Part shown: positions 26,838 through 39,432 of the stretch, piece by piece
How the letters are laid out: each line of letters begins with the position of its first letter
Position numbering within the stretch: the first letter of the stretch is position 1
Assembly: GCA_019188255.1 (NCBI GenBank)
Contig: JAETXT010000005.1
Coordinates: forward strand, 5,022,001 to 5,086,000
DNA: 64,000 nucleotides
Origin: Verticillium longisporum
Lineage: Eukaryota; Ascomycota; Sordariomycetes; Glomerellales; Plectosphaerellaceae
Direction: 5' to 3'
The notes under the pieces: model-generated
Told to the model about the DNA's origin: nothing
Databases searched by the model: none
What the model saw: the letters and a program-made list of their open reading frames with translations, nothing else
Program-made: the position numbers and the translations under genes

Positions 26838-28990
26838 GAACTGCCTCAAGTCCAGTACTACCGAAGTCACCACTATTAGGTGCTTCGATATTGGACGGTG
26901 CTACATCTCGACAGTGGCCGGTGGCCGGCAGCCGAGGCGGCGTGCAAGGACGGAACCGGACGCTCGGTGCTAGGTCGTCAGCGCTGGAGCGGACCGAAAG
27001 ACGGAGTGGTCGCGTCAACGAAACGGAAAGAATTTGCTACCAGTACCTATTTTACTTTGTTCAGTCGCAGGCCCCGAGGCCCCGGATTTCACGACAGGTC
27101 TCGAGGGGATGATTCAACCATACATGCTTTCGCCGAGCGGAGGCGGGCGACGACTCAAGTCGTTTTTGTCACACTATTATTCAGCGAAATTCAGTCTCCT
27201 CTTTATGGAATCACTTCAAGATACCCTACTCAGCAACGTTTTTATGATATGACTAGAAGTGGCAGGCAGGCAGGTAGAGCAAGGGGTGACAATGACTTGC
27301 TGGGGTGATGGACCGCTTGCTGCCTGGAACAAGAGGTGTTGTGAGGTTGGACGCTGTACCATTACCATGTACGATGTGTACCAGCATGTTATTGCTTGCC
27401 GTAACGGCATGAAAAGGATGAAGGGGAAGGAAGTGATGAGATGGAAGGTTCACGTGAAGGTGTAACAAAACAGGATCATAGAGAGAATTGAAAGGGTATG
27501 GCGTACACTACGCCGATAGAAAGATTGACGGCTGCCATCGCGGGGAGCTGCGAGCAGGCCATGTTCTTTCTCATGGATGTGATCTTGTAGAGGTCTTGAC
27601 GATGACCTCAAATATGTCCCTTGGGATGCGATGCGGCCCATCAGGGAAGTCATTCCAAATGTTCGTTGCGTCACGTTGATGTCTACAGGCGATTATGCGG
27701 TTACGCGACGCCGGGCCTCCAAGGGAGGCCATCACACAACGAGTCTTTAACTAGGTGTAACGTTGGGTGAGAGACTTGGGAGGTAGTAGGCTGTTGAAAT
27801 TTGAGTGCAGTTACACATGGGACAGTTGGCAACGCCGTGTACACGATGCATCGTGGTTAAAATCATCAGTGAGTGACCAGGCTCGAGGGACGTCCCAGCC
27901 AGCACAATGCAAGGTTGAAAGTAAATGTCAACGGACATGTCCGCCACGACAGCAGCAACGTGAAATTTGGGCCCTCGCACGTCTGCAGCCTAAACGCCAC
28001 CTCTGTGTATATCGAGAAAGGAGATCTAGGTAAGGAAACCCCCGCAACGCCAGCACATGCACGCTCATGACCAAATCCCCCTTCCTTACAACAAGCGATC
28101 GATCGCCGAGCCCCCGAGCCTCACTCAATCTGGCTGCCACGCACGCTGCGCCCGGAATGTCACGCCCGCACATGCTGCGCGGCCAATAATGACCAAAAAC
28201 CACCACATCAAGCGACGGAACCAGACACGCCCCTCACCGTCCCTTCGAGATCTCCGGTCCCCAAACAGCCTGAAGTCAAGGCACCGGATCACGGCAAAAA
28301 GAGATCTTCAATCGCGATCGCGAGATGCGAAGAAAGGACCTTGCCGCTGCCCGCCGCCCATCTGCACGCTCCTGATGATCACGACGAGGCTCATTCGCAT
28401 GAAACCGCCACATGCGTAATAAAGAACGCACATCTCCCGAAAGCCGCCTATTTCGAATCCGTCGAGGACCAACAAAAACGCGATTGTACGAGTCGTACTC
28501 TCTCGCTCTCCGCCTTCTCTCTCTCTCTCTCTCTCTCTAAAGTGCAGCGCTAACGGCCATGGTAAAGATCGGCGCGCCCGGGCTACGAGTCGATCCTCAT
28601 CTCTGGGCAAACGAACCGATGTGGGTACGTACCCTGTTTTCTCTCTTCGCTTTCGCGCGTGCGCCCCAATATAAAAAAAAAGGCTTGGAAAAGACGGGTA
28701 CATGATGGAACAGCAGTGGACCCGAACCCAACCGATGGATTAGGGTAACCTCATCTTCCATCTGGCGTTTCCGATGGTATGCGTGGTGATGATGTGTGTG
28801 GCAGGCTTGATGTCATCTCCCGTCACCCACCAATTCAGCCGAGAGAGCTCACGTTTTGCGCCGTTCTAGAAAACGGGAGTGGTGGGGTCGGCAGCGGAAT
28901 CATGATGAAAAGTGGCCGTGGCTGCGGATATGCGGTTTCTTCCAACGAACGTAGGAATCAATCGACGGGCAGGCACAGATGGGTGTGTCT
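26838..28990. other. Intergenic with CT microsatellite
   Basis: Convergent region between THO2 (+) and the PLC-like gene (-). I find no gene. Contains a CT run at about 28516-28538; the remaining frames are short and composition-driven. Confidence 0.5.
28516..28538. repeat. (CT)n microsatellite
   Basis: About eleven CT copies within gene-free sequence. No associated function visible. Confidence 0.85.
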
Positions 28991-30057
28991 CTAGAGGTCA
29001 AAATCCAGACCGCGGGCCGCGAGCCCCTTGTTCCGCGCCAGCACGGCATCGACGAGGGCGCGGCCGGGGAAGTCGATGATGACGACGCCGGTGCGGCCGC
29101 CGGTGCCGGTTTCGCTGCCGCGATCGAGCCAACGGCCCGTCTGGTCGTTGATGCCCTCGACGGAGCCGTTGATGCCGCCGGCGGCGGCCTGAATGGGCAG
29201 CACGCCGACGGTGGCGCTGAGGTGGGCGAGGTAGAGGGCGGCGTTGACGTCGTTGGCCGGGTCGGCAGCGCTGGTGAGGGCGTGCTCGACGGCGTCCCAC
29301 TTCATGTAAAGGTGCTCGAGGCTCGGGATGATCCAGAGGTCCTCGAGGATCATGTCCTTGGACCCCCAGATGAGACCGTGGGGCCCGGACTGGGGCGCGG
29401 CAAAGTTCTGCAGCAGAAGGATGCCGGAGCGCAGGGTGCCGAGCGTGGGCAGCGGCCAGAAGGCCTTGGCCTGGGGGCGTAGAAGCGGTGCTTCTCGCCT
29501 TCGGCTTCGATGTGCTGGAGGAAGGCCTGCTCAAACGTGATCGTGTTGGTGCCGTGCGGACGGCCTTCTTCCTTGAGGCGCATGATGATGGCTTCGCTAG
29601 GGAAAGCATCGAGGAAGGCGGACACGGTGGCGAGGACGTCGACGAAGGAGTAGCCGGTGAACATCTCGGCGTGGTAGATCTGAATGGCGTCGTCGACTAG
29701 GCGGCCGCGAACGTCGAGGTAGCGCATGCCAGCCCGCAGCTGCGCCGACAGGTTGTTGTTCTGACATTGGAAGAGCTCATCGCGAATGTCAAAGGTGAGA
29801 GTGTCGTGAGTGCCCGGTATGGAAAGACTCGTGATATTGGCGTCATCAGGGATAGCCCTCATCCAGTCTGGGTGTAGGGCCTCGTCGACGTCAAAAGAGT
29901 ATTCGGAGAGATAGCCGCGGTAGCAGTTGTCTTTGCTGTAGACAAAGGCGCATAGTGAGAGCGAGATGAGATCGGAAAATGTATAGAGCAGCAGGAGAAT
30001 GCCAGAGAAGGTGTAGAAGATGGCCCAGAGGAAGCGCCGTGACCTGGGTAGAGCCAT
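28991..30057 (-). CDS. Membrane-anchored PI-PLC X-domain protein, one frameshift
   Basis: ATG at 30057 starts MALPRSRRFLWAIFYTFSGI. A membrane anchor spans about residues 9-36 and the rest is a phosphatidylinositol-specific phospholipase C X-like barrel: SIPGTHDTLTFD holds the first catalytic His (about 84), LRAGMRYLDVRGRL follows, and IYHAEMFTGYSFVDVLATV holds the second His (about 129). The distal half reads WGSKDMILEDLWIIPSLEHL and GVVIIDFPGRALVDAVL. The frame is broken at GGGGG 29473-29477 (plus strand): one more base joins RFYAP to QAKAFWPLPTLGTL and gives 355 residues. The fungal family is lipase-like; the substrate may be phosphatidylinositol or a GPI lipid, but this is inference. No signal for a Y or C2 domain, so it is not a classic eukaryotic PLC. 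Confidence 0.85.
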
Positions 30058-33000
30058 GGCAGAGGGCAGCACTGATTACCAAACGATGTTTGCCTGTGAT
30101 TGAAGAGGAATCGCCAGTCTGCGACGAGTTTGTGGTAGCAGCGGTTGGTTTAGGCAGCAGTTTGAGTGGAAGAGGGAAGCAGCTCAGGTTCGAGGCCCGC
30201 CACCTAAAACGCTCGAAAGATGCAGCGACAGCAGCGAATGGACGTGACAGGCTTTGCAAAAAAGACAGGATATGATACAATGCTGTAGAAACAACGAGGG
30301 CCGACTATCCCTCCCGGTTCGAGTGGTATTAAGTTCAAAGGGCCCCCGAGATGGCGATGCGGTGGCTGGTGTATTGAATGTCGTCGTTCAGATATTGGTT
30401 GACCTGCACCCGGTTCAGCCGACCCAGTTGATGGTGGCAGGTGACATGGATGGAGGCCCCACAGCCACTGACGGGCGCACGGGGTTCGCTCCTTTCCTTC
30501 GAGGCCCTCTGACTGGACGGTCGCGTCATTGGCAAAACGCAGAAAAGTTCATCCGAGCCACGGCAGTCGCCAATGCGTGCACAATGCACAATGCGCACCC
30601 TGAAGAAGCCGTTCCGGCCACGGCCCGCTGTAAGCCTCATCCGCCCCCTGTAACCTGCTGGCTCCAGGCGGACGTCGGCGGGCGGGTGCCCTGACATCAC
30701 CAGCTCCAGCGCCCCTCTGCCCCCCCGGGAGTTCCCAATTTCGGGATATTGGCTTCGGGGCCACCGCCGACCGGCGACCTGGGCATCCGGGGTCAGATTG
30801 ACGGTGCCATTCGATGTCACGATACTCAACTCACGCCGTCGACGGAATGCTTTACGAGATTTCTGTCTTGTTCGTCAATGGGTTCTGGCCCCTGCTTTTC
30901 TTTTTCGCACCACGTACTCAAGTCTGACTGACTCTGCTCTCTCGCGGAATTCCCCCACATTTGGCGTCTCGCCCATTGCTAGAGAGCCCCCACGACACCA
31001 CATACCCACGCGCCACGCAAACAGTCAACGACAGTCAGAACAAGGCTTCCTAAAGGCCTCCCACATTCCCGATCCGAGGCCCAGATCTAACCCCCAATCT
31101 GTTGGGGGACGCGGACCGCCCACCAAGTTCCAAACCAAGCCTGGAGCTAGAGGGCTATTCAGCAAGCGTACGATTAGCAAGCTCCAGCCTGTTACAGCCA
31201 CCCAGCGACGAACGACCACCAGTTCGTACTTTTGGTCCAGTAGACGGCATACCCCCCCCTCTCTGACACGATGGAGCACGGCCTCCACGCAACGGCCAGT
31301 GCAAGAAGCTCTCCGGTTTCAGAACACTGGTGTCATCCGCACGGCTCTTGCGTGCCGGTCTATCGTCGATCGCTGTTGGTGGCCGTTGCCAGAGCCGGAT
31401 TGGTCTGGACAAGTTCGACAGCGGAGTTACCACGCTTTGTGATCTGCCGTTGCCACCCTGTCAGAGCTCAGCCGTCAAAAGCGGGTGACAGCGTTGCCTC
31501 GATTCGTGATTCTGAATGGCAGTTCCTTTGGGCGGTGGCTGCGGTTATGAAGACGCTGTGCTACGCAACGTGCAGCCGACACCATGACAGCCTGTCGTGT
31601 GTTGTGGGGCAAGCTGGGCCCTGACACATTGTGGCACGAGAAGTATGGCACGAGAAGCGTCGTGATCACCAGCAATGTTGACCTCTGGGCGCTGAGCCGA
31701 GGTCTGCTTCAGGAAATCACATCCTGATGCGCAGCCCAACGTTTTCAACGTGACAAGAGTGCGGGGAAAGGGAGTACAAAACGATGGCAAAAGCGCATGC
31801 CACTTGGCGAAGGGCCGATAGGGAGAGCTCATTTGTGTGTTTGCCAGTTGATATGGCGCGCCAGCCTACTACCAAGTTGCATTCCAGATCCAAATTTCCT
31901 CCATTTTGTCTACTTCTTTTCTTTCCGACCTTTGGCTCAGAAAGCTCAGAATAAATGCTGCACCAGCCGTTGACGCTGTCCCTATGTCGTGGCACCGATA
32001 TGTCGTGGCACCGTCATTGACTCAACTTGCAGGCTCTCAGCGTGCATGCTGGCCACCGTGATGGCCACTAACCAGAGCCGCGCCAGTGGAGGGAGGCTCT
32101 TTGGTGGGTGGGTGCATGTCCCGGTTGCCAGACGCGAGACGCCATGGACGCCTCTCGGGCTGAAGGGAGGGTGTTGTCAACAGATTCTGGGAAGCCATTG
32201 ACGAATGGCAGAACAAGATGGCACCGCGGATTGATTGGCTTGAATTCAAGACAGAAAGAGGGTGTGGTGGTATGCATGCAGAGATGGCTCACTGATACGA
32301 GGACCCCTAAACCCCCGATCCATCAATCACATGGGTGTGATGCTCTCTAGCAGTCCTGCAGTGACTGCAGCATCGACTGCATGAGCAGAAAAGTTGAGGG
32401 TATTCAGACTGCAGGGCCTGGTTGTCGTCGTCATGATGTGTGGCTGGCTCTTCGTCATCAACAATGCTTGACCTCTTGCACTTACCCAGGCGACCGTGCG
32501 AAACGTCGCTTCCGTGGTGAGACAGGTTTGTAGGCTCAATCCAACGATCAACAAGGAGTCTGTGTGTGGCCGGGTCAACGGCGAATGTAAGAGAGAGAAA
32601 AAAAAAAGAACAGGAACGATGCTACCACAACGCGCTACAGCGGCGTGGTAGACTGGTTCATCAGATCATGTCCAACATCTGCGTGGCCAGTGAGATTGCC
32701 AAGGTCGGTCCTGTTCAAGGACTACTGCCAAGGGTGGTAGGCGTTTCTAGGCTAGTGGTTAAGAAAACGAGGCAATCGGGCGGGTTGTTAACGCTGGCAC
32801 CCCTGCAATTAGCTGGACGCGCAAGGAGGCTTGTATGCGCTATTCCCAATATTCACTGATCAGTTTATACGGCTCGTCCGTTGTGGTCTGCTGGCCGGGC
32901 CAATATCTCCAAAGACGACCGGAATTGGCACCAGCGCCGTGCGGTCGGGGAAAAGACGCATGAACCCTATTCCCTTGACGATGGCACCCATGCCCATGCC

Positions 33001-34620
33001 ATTGTTATCGCGGGGACGAAAGCTGAGGCGTGCTGAGGAATGTGATCCCTGGGGAAGATCTGGGGGTCGGCAAGTATTGTCTACAAGAACGTGGGCGCAG
33101 ACGGAAGAAAGAAAGATTTCAGGGATGCGATGCAATCGAGCTGCGGGCGGCAATGGGCTGGGCATGGAGTGTAATCAAGACCCATTCCAGTCATCGTAAA
33201 CAGCTGAAGTTCGCCCGCGATGGGTGCGTCAGGTGGGGGTATGGCGACTGCTCAGTAGGCAGTCTCTCAAGTTTTCGGACAAAGATGGGGACGGTTTGTG
33301 GGTGTGGTGGTGGTCAGAGGGATTGAGTTTGAGAGTTTCCCGTATTTTTTTTTTGGTTCGGCCAAGGGCTCGGATTGTCGTCGGTCCATGTGATCCGAGT
33401 GCAGTCGCCCAGGAGCTAGTGATGAGGCTGGAGATGAGACGAAGACCAAGACGATCTGATTGACAGGACAAACAGAGCCGACAGCTGAGGGCTGATGGTC
33501 TCCGATTGCAGAACATCAGACGGTGGACCACAGGGCCCGGAGAGGTGATTTCCCAGACTTGGCCTACCGACGTGGCTAATGATTCCGGCCAGCAATAGTG
33601 TACTGAGGTGGTTATGAGCGATGATCGAGACTAATGAAGGAGGCAAATTGGGTGGGTGCGTTCAGCCAGATTGATACCCATAGACAGGACGCCTGTCACT
33701 CGGTCAGCTCGTACCGTCGACGATGATCATCCGTCGCCAGGCGCCGGTGGTGCTTGGCGGCGATTTAGCGAGGTGGGGGGTGAGGTCGAGGGGATTCGCA
33801 AGAGGCTGAGAGAGTTGGGCGAGGGAGGAGGACACAGTAGCCCCTCCGGATGACACGGCAGTAGAGCATCCCGAACGACAAGTGCTGCAACAAGAGGCAC
33901 GAAATGCCCTGTGCGGCAGTACTTTTTGGTGTTGTTTACGGGGTGACGACATGATCTAGGGGTGGGGAGGGGGACCTTGCTCACCCGCGCTAATTTCCGC
34001 TTGGCGGGTAGTCCGGTGTTCAGGGGCAAGCCTGCGAGCAAGAGGATGGGCCTCTCTGTATGGATGGGGAAAAAGGAAGGGAAAAAAGTGAGTCCCCCAT
34101 CGCGTTTCTTAGTGACCACATTCCTCACAAGATCAGGTGCCTCGATTTTGCAGTGCTCAATGGTGTGTGTGACAATTTGCGGCCGAGCTGTTGCGAAGTA
34201 TAGACAATCGCTGACAGTAGGGCTTAGGAGGTCCCAGGCAAGAAGGTAATGCCATGGCGGAGGAGAAAGCAGGCAAAAGCACGTTATAAGACGGATGCAC
34301 TTGCGAAAAGGAGATGCGCATCGTGCATCATACATCGTGGTCGGTAGGTGCCATAGGTACCTAGGTACCTAGGTACCTACCTAAGGTACAGTTGGTAGGT
34401 AGGTACAGGTAAGTAGGTAGGGTGACTCGCTGTAGACCCACCCCTTCGCTGCTGGCTGGTCGGCTGCCAAGTCAGTATCTCTCTGACTTTTGCCACAGCA
34501 GGTAGGTGCCCAAGGCGGTTCAGGTGCAAACGTTTTTGCCCTGTGAGTTCGCTCTAATGGCAGGTACTCACTACCACAGCCAGCATCGTGCCTGGCCTCT
34601 GCCCCCACCCCCTCCTGCCC
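30058..34620. other. Long gene-poor region
   Basis: About 4.5 kb upstream of the PLC-like gene (-) with no gene I can support. The longest frame (30798-31442, plus) has no recognisable motif and basic, low-complexity sequence. Features present: a TAGGTACC array at 34342-34421, and G/T-rich sequence near 33,290-33,350. No transposon coding remnant was seen. Confidence 0.45.
34342..34421. repeat. TAGGTACC / TAGGTAGG array
   Basis: Four or five overlapping TAGGTACC palindromes followed by GGTAGGTAGGTA and GTAAGTAGGTAGGG. It is the largest of three such arrays in the window and lies about 1.6 kb upstream of the WSC sensor. Confidence 0.75.
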
Positions 34621-34648
34621 TCTCGGTGCGTTCTACCTTCCGCTGGAA

Positions 34649-34766
34649 ATTGTGGACCGACAACAGTGGACTGTGGATTGTGGACCGACAACAGTGGACT
34701 GTGGATTGTGGATCTTTGATTGTGGATCTTTGATTGTGGATCTTTGATTGTGGATCTTTGATCGTG
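34649..34766. repeat. Compound tandem repeat, 28-bp x2 then 14-bp x4
   Basis: Two perfect copies of a 28-base unit (34649-34676, 34677-34704), beginning ATTGTGGACCGACAAC, run directly into four perfect copies of the 14-base unit ATTGTGGATCTTTG (34705-34760) and a partial fifth. Both units begin ATTGTGGA, so the 14-mer probably arose from the same seed. It lies in the upstream region of the WSC sensor. Confidence 0.9.
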
Positions 34767-36064
34767 GATGAGCCCGCCTGCCTCCTACTTTTGCTCCCTC
34801 CTCCTCCTCCTCCTCCGCTCTCTGTGTCTGCCGTCTCCATTTTGTTTTCCTCTTGTTCTCTTCCCCTTCGCCAACCTGCACCATCGCCTCCGCCTACCTT
34901 TAGCACAACAGACCGACTCTGGAGAAAAGACCGAGACCTGCGTCCTCCTTATCATGCAACGACAGGATTAGGCCTGTCCCCCGTCTACCAGTACAACCCT
35001 CGACGTGGGAGCCCCTCTGCCTAGCCCGAGCCCTGGACAGCTGGACGGAGCTTGACCATCACTGTCGCACAACGCTCGCAGCCCACGCCCCATGCTCCCT
35101 GCCTAGCGCCGCGTCTGGTCTCCGCTTCTTCTGTGCTAGGTCGCTCTCGGTGCCTCTGGGCAACAGACACAAGCACGACGAACAGGTTATCGGCCTCTTA
35201 ACTGTCGTTTTAGTTCCACCTCCACTTCCCATCTTTCACTCATCCATGTGCGTGTGAGGTCCCATTCGCTTCCTCACCTCGCCTTTGGTCGCTATTCTGC
35301 CACTCGCTTTAACTTTCTCTTGTCCGCTGCCTTGCTTTGCTTGCGAGGTTGCTTCGACTTTCTTTTTCATCCAATTGCTTGCCTGGCCCCCCTGCCGCCA
35401 ACCTCCGCGCCTCGCCCTCCCTGCCACCCTCTCCTCCACCAACAATCCCGACTGGGCTTGCCTGCCAGTGTGCTGTGCCTGTCTCTCCAAACACGTCTTC
35501 AGACACGCCCGACTCTCTCTCTCTCTCCCTCGCCCTCCCTCGGCGTCCAGCATCATCACGGCGAAGACGACAACGACGACGACAACACGGCCAAGGGATA
35601 CGCAAGCACGCCTGCTTCTCCACGGCCACCGATCTGCCGCCTGCCGCCTGAGACCGTGTTCCGAACGACCCTGGCAACCAAACAGTTGGCAATCCGGCCT
35701 CGACTCCTGATTCTAGTCACCCATCTGCTGGCCATCGACCTGGCTATTCTGCTGGGAGGACTCGGTTTATCTTTCACGCTGCACCGGTGAAAGAATCGGC
35801 ATCACCAAAGCATTCACTTGCCTGGTGTCATGGGAGCTGCTGGCTGCACTGCGTCTCGCTTTTAGACCTCCGAGCCCCACGCCCCGATTCGAGCCTCCGC
35901 TGTCGTCAATTTCTTCGATGCCAGTGACGAAGTGTTGATTGTTGCGGCTCACGTACGTTGGCCTCTGCCCACTCTATGAACTACGCACGACTGGAACCGC
36001 CACGAGACGAGAACGAGACTGACCAAGTAATTCTTCCAGAATTAGCATCGACACACCAGAAATC
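34767..36064 (+). other. Probable long 5' leader/promoter of the WSC sensor
   Basis: A strongly pyrimidine-rich 1.3-kb stretch immediately upstream of the WSC start. The overlapping open frames (for example 35248-35790) are driven by C/T-rich composition, show no conserved motif and occur in all three frames at once. A long leader, perhaps with short upstream frames or an intron, is the likeliest content. Confidence 0.4.
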
Positions 36065-37507
36065 ATGGACTCCTTGCTGCGCACCCTCCAAATCATGGGC
36101 CTCGCCGCCCTGCTCATGCCATTGTGGACACACTCCGGACAAACCCCTAATGGCGTTGTGCGGCGCGACACGTTAAGGCAGAGCCTATGTTCGACTGTCA
36201 ACACAGCAACGATGGCTTCCAGTATGTCCAGATGTCCCGTCCAAACTCATACGATGCTGACCAGTGTCTCCAGACTACAGTCAATGGCAGAGCCTCGGCC
36301 TTTGTTCTGACTACTGCATCCAGAAAGACTCCGCCTTTGCCATTGTACAGTACCAGTTATGCTGGTGCTCCGATGTCCAGCCGGCTGCGGCCAGCGTCGA
36401 GAGTATCGATAACTGCAGTCAAGATTGCCCTGGCTATGACGAAGAGAGCTGCGGAAGGCAACCGAGCAACTACGGCTACTTCTCCCTCCTGAAGCCTCCC
36501 ACGTCGACTCGGGGCTCCAACTCCGAAACCTCGACTCGGGATTCGTCTCCATCGACCACAGCTGTAAGTCAATCATTGCCGCCTGCATTTGCGTGACATT
36601 GCTTTGCATCATGTAAACCGGTCCGGATCACCTCCCATTGGCCCTTTGTGTGTTTCTGCCCACCGCTCTCGTCCCCCTTTTCTTTGCCCATCCGAAGTGC
36701 AAGTTGATTAAAACGGAGGAATCCCAGGCCCCGCCTCCTCCATCAACATCAACAGAGCCAAAGACTGAGACCGCCCAGACATCGACATCGACAACATCCT
36801 CTTCTTCTTCATCGACGACATTATCTGACGAGCCTTCATCTTCTGTATGACTATGTTGCCCCCAGCACGCCTGCTCCATCCTCGGACATTAGACATGAAA
36901 CTGGAACCTTGAGGACACGAACCTGGTCGCTAACCTTACACAGACGCGGACTCCTACGCCCTCCGCCGCCCAAACAGTGACCGCAGACGGTACTGTCCGG
37001 ACCGTCTTTGTCACTCCGAGTACATCTCCTGACACTTCCGGCTCGAATACTGAAACAACACACAACTCTGCCGAGATGGGATCATCATCGGGATCCTCCG
37101 GCCCCAGCACAGGTACCGTGGTCGGCATTGTCGTCGGCGTTATTGCCGGCGTTGTCGCCATCGCTGCCCTCGTTTTGTGGCTCTTCTTTCGCCGACGCAA
37201 GCAGCGTGCTCAAGCAGAGGACGACGAGCCAAGCCAGCGTGGCAGCTCCGCGGGCATGATGGGCACCCCTCGGAATCCCGAAATGACTGTGACCATGGAT
37301 GGTCGAGCATGGGAACCTGAAACAACCAGCGAGCAGCGGCGCAGCAGGCTCATGGCAATGGATCCGCGTATGAACCCGCTTCAACGACCCATCTACGCAC
37401 GTAACAAGAGTCATGAGAGCGTCAACACGATCCGTGACGACCAGGATTACTCGCGCAGAGTAGCCAAGCCGGTGCTTCGTGCGACGAATCCGGATCCGGA
37501 CGATTAA
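36065..37507 (+). CDS. WSC-domain cell-wall stress sensor
   Basis: Four exons, 36065-36221, 36265-36563, 36728-36844 and 36944-37507, with phases that all match, give 378 residues. A signal peptide (MDSLLRTLQIMGLAALLMPL) precedes a WSC domain with the eight-cysteine pattern: LCSTVNTAT, LGLCSDYCIQ, LCWCSD, NCSQDCPGYDEESCG and NYGYFSLL. Next comes a Ser/Thr-rich rod-like linker (TSTSTTSSSSSSTT), one membrane helix VVGIVVGVIAGVVAIAALVL at about 249-273, a basic stop-transfer RRRKQRAQ and a short cytosolic tail ending PDPDD. This is the Wsc1/Slg1 architecture that reports wall stress to Rho1 and the cell-wall integrity pathway. The first intron is only 43 bases but has GTATGT, GCTGAC and CAG. No frameshifts. 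Confidence 0.9.
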
Positions 37508-39432
37508 GCGAAAATCAACAGGATAAGATGACGAGGTCATCGCTAATGACGTACACGAATATGGTCCCGGTACAAAGGTTCGGTCTTTGCATTACACTTC
37601 GAGATACCAGGACGGCGTTCACTTTTCCTTGTGAGGAGATGACAAGAAACGCCGGCAGCAGAATCGCATCAACATCAGCCGTGCAGGGTGTAAGCAACAC
37701 GCCAAGAGGCAGGTGGTGGAATTCGAACGCCGCAAGTCGTGGACATGACCCATGGCAATTCCAGCATGCAGCTCGGTCGTCCGCATCCCTCATACCCAAC
37801 ATGAGGACCAGCGCCGGCCACTGTCGTAATATTTCTTCTTCATGTATTTCTCTTCCCCTCGGCGCAGCCTATAGCTGGCTGAAGACAACGCCATTGCAGC
37901 GGATATAGGGGGAACATCATTGATTCTTGGACATCAGGAGTTGTCAGCTCCGAGTCGCTAAGGGCGTGGCATCGCAGATGCGATTCCAGGCGGGATTTAG
38001 AGGGTGCCTGTAAGCAGGCTAAAGGCGTACATACACGACAGGGCGCAGTCGAGACGATCGCGACGATAGTGCGTGGATCAGCTCGATCAAACATGGGCGA
38101 GGTTGGGTAGCAAGACACAATAAAGCGTTTGCATATCCAGGTCAGGCGAAGGTGCACATTTCCACGTACATTTGTCTTGATGATGCCCTTCAGCCGCGAG
38201 CTGTAAGTCGGCGACCTGCACAGCACGTCGTGCTGTAGCTCACAAGGCAAGACACTTCAGCTTTACACCGTCTTTTCGGTGGTACGCTTACCTCGCGACC
38301 TGATGTACCGCCTCACACATCATCTTCGCTTGCGCCGTTCAGAACACACAAGGAGCAGTGAGTTGCCTATTCTAGACATGGCAGCGCCGTCATGCCACGA
38401 GGGTCTTCCCTCTTTGGGCCTCGTGTTCTTCCACCGATGGTCACCGCCTGCACGGGAGCTGGGACTGTTCTACTGTAGAGAAGCCGGGGCGCGGAGGCGG
38501 GGGGGGGGGGGGAAGACAGGAAGTGAGACCCTTTTCCTTGTGGCTGAGCTGGCGATGCACGTTTCACGAGCCGGGCCGAGGAGAGAGCGAGTGTGGGTGG
38601 GATGGGACTGACCGACTGTCTTCTGCTTTTTCTTTGTGCGAGCTGTACGAGAGAAAGAGCGGTGGGGAATATAGATGGTACACATGGCTCGTGGTGGACG
38701 GATGAGGACGCACGACCGATGAGGGCGTGTTGGCGTTGGGCAGAAGTTTCTGGGGGAGCGTGGCGTGGCCGTGCTTGTGGCAGTAGCTGTAGGCCCCTGT
38801 AGCAAAGTATGTGCGCATGTGTGTCTTGGAGACCCCATGGTGATCAGCGGGATGAGAGGGATGAGACAAGGAGGTTTCGGGGCAGTGTCTTGTGTTTAAG
38901 TGATGACATAGAGGGGTTTGGAGAGGGGTTGGTGTGTTTGGTCGACAGTCGGTTTCTCAGAATGACAGCTCGCTTGTGGCTTGAAGATCGAATCCCCAAC
39001 CGTGAGCATCGAGCCTGTGTCCTGGATTCTGGGTCGTTCGTGATTTTGGATGCTATCGCCAGTTCCCGTGTCTGTGGTGAGACTCGAGGGCGGAGGTGCG
39101 GTTGAAGAGACAGGAGAGCATCATGGGATATCCCCTGTTCGGATGCAGACATCGATCAAGCCTCAGAATCGCGGCCGACGAGAGGGCGATTATGAGTCCG
39201 ACTTGACTGTCCTGACGTAGGGCTGCCCACGTGGAAGTCAACTTCAGTTCGTGGGAAGGTGAGGGAAACATGCGATGTCGCACTACCTTAAATCACTGAC
39301 AGGCCGTACGTCAAGATTGTCATCACATAGGACCTTTCACCAGGACTCAGATTGTCTGTAATCGTCTAGGATATCATCATAGCACTGAAGAAGTTGAAGA
39401 GGAAACAAATCAAATTGCTGCTTCTTAGTCTC
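37508..39432. other. Convergent intergenic with G14 tract
   Basis: Gap between the WSC sensor (+) and the CFEM receptor (-). No gene recognised. Contains a run of 14 G at 38499-38512. Confidence 0.5.

Noticed and set aside
35248..35790. 180-codon open frame upstream of the WSC gene
   Set aside because: All three frames are open because the sequence is almost pure pyrimidine; no conserved feature.
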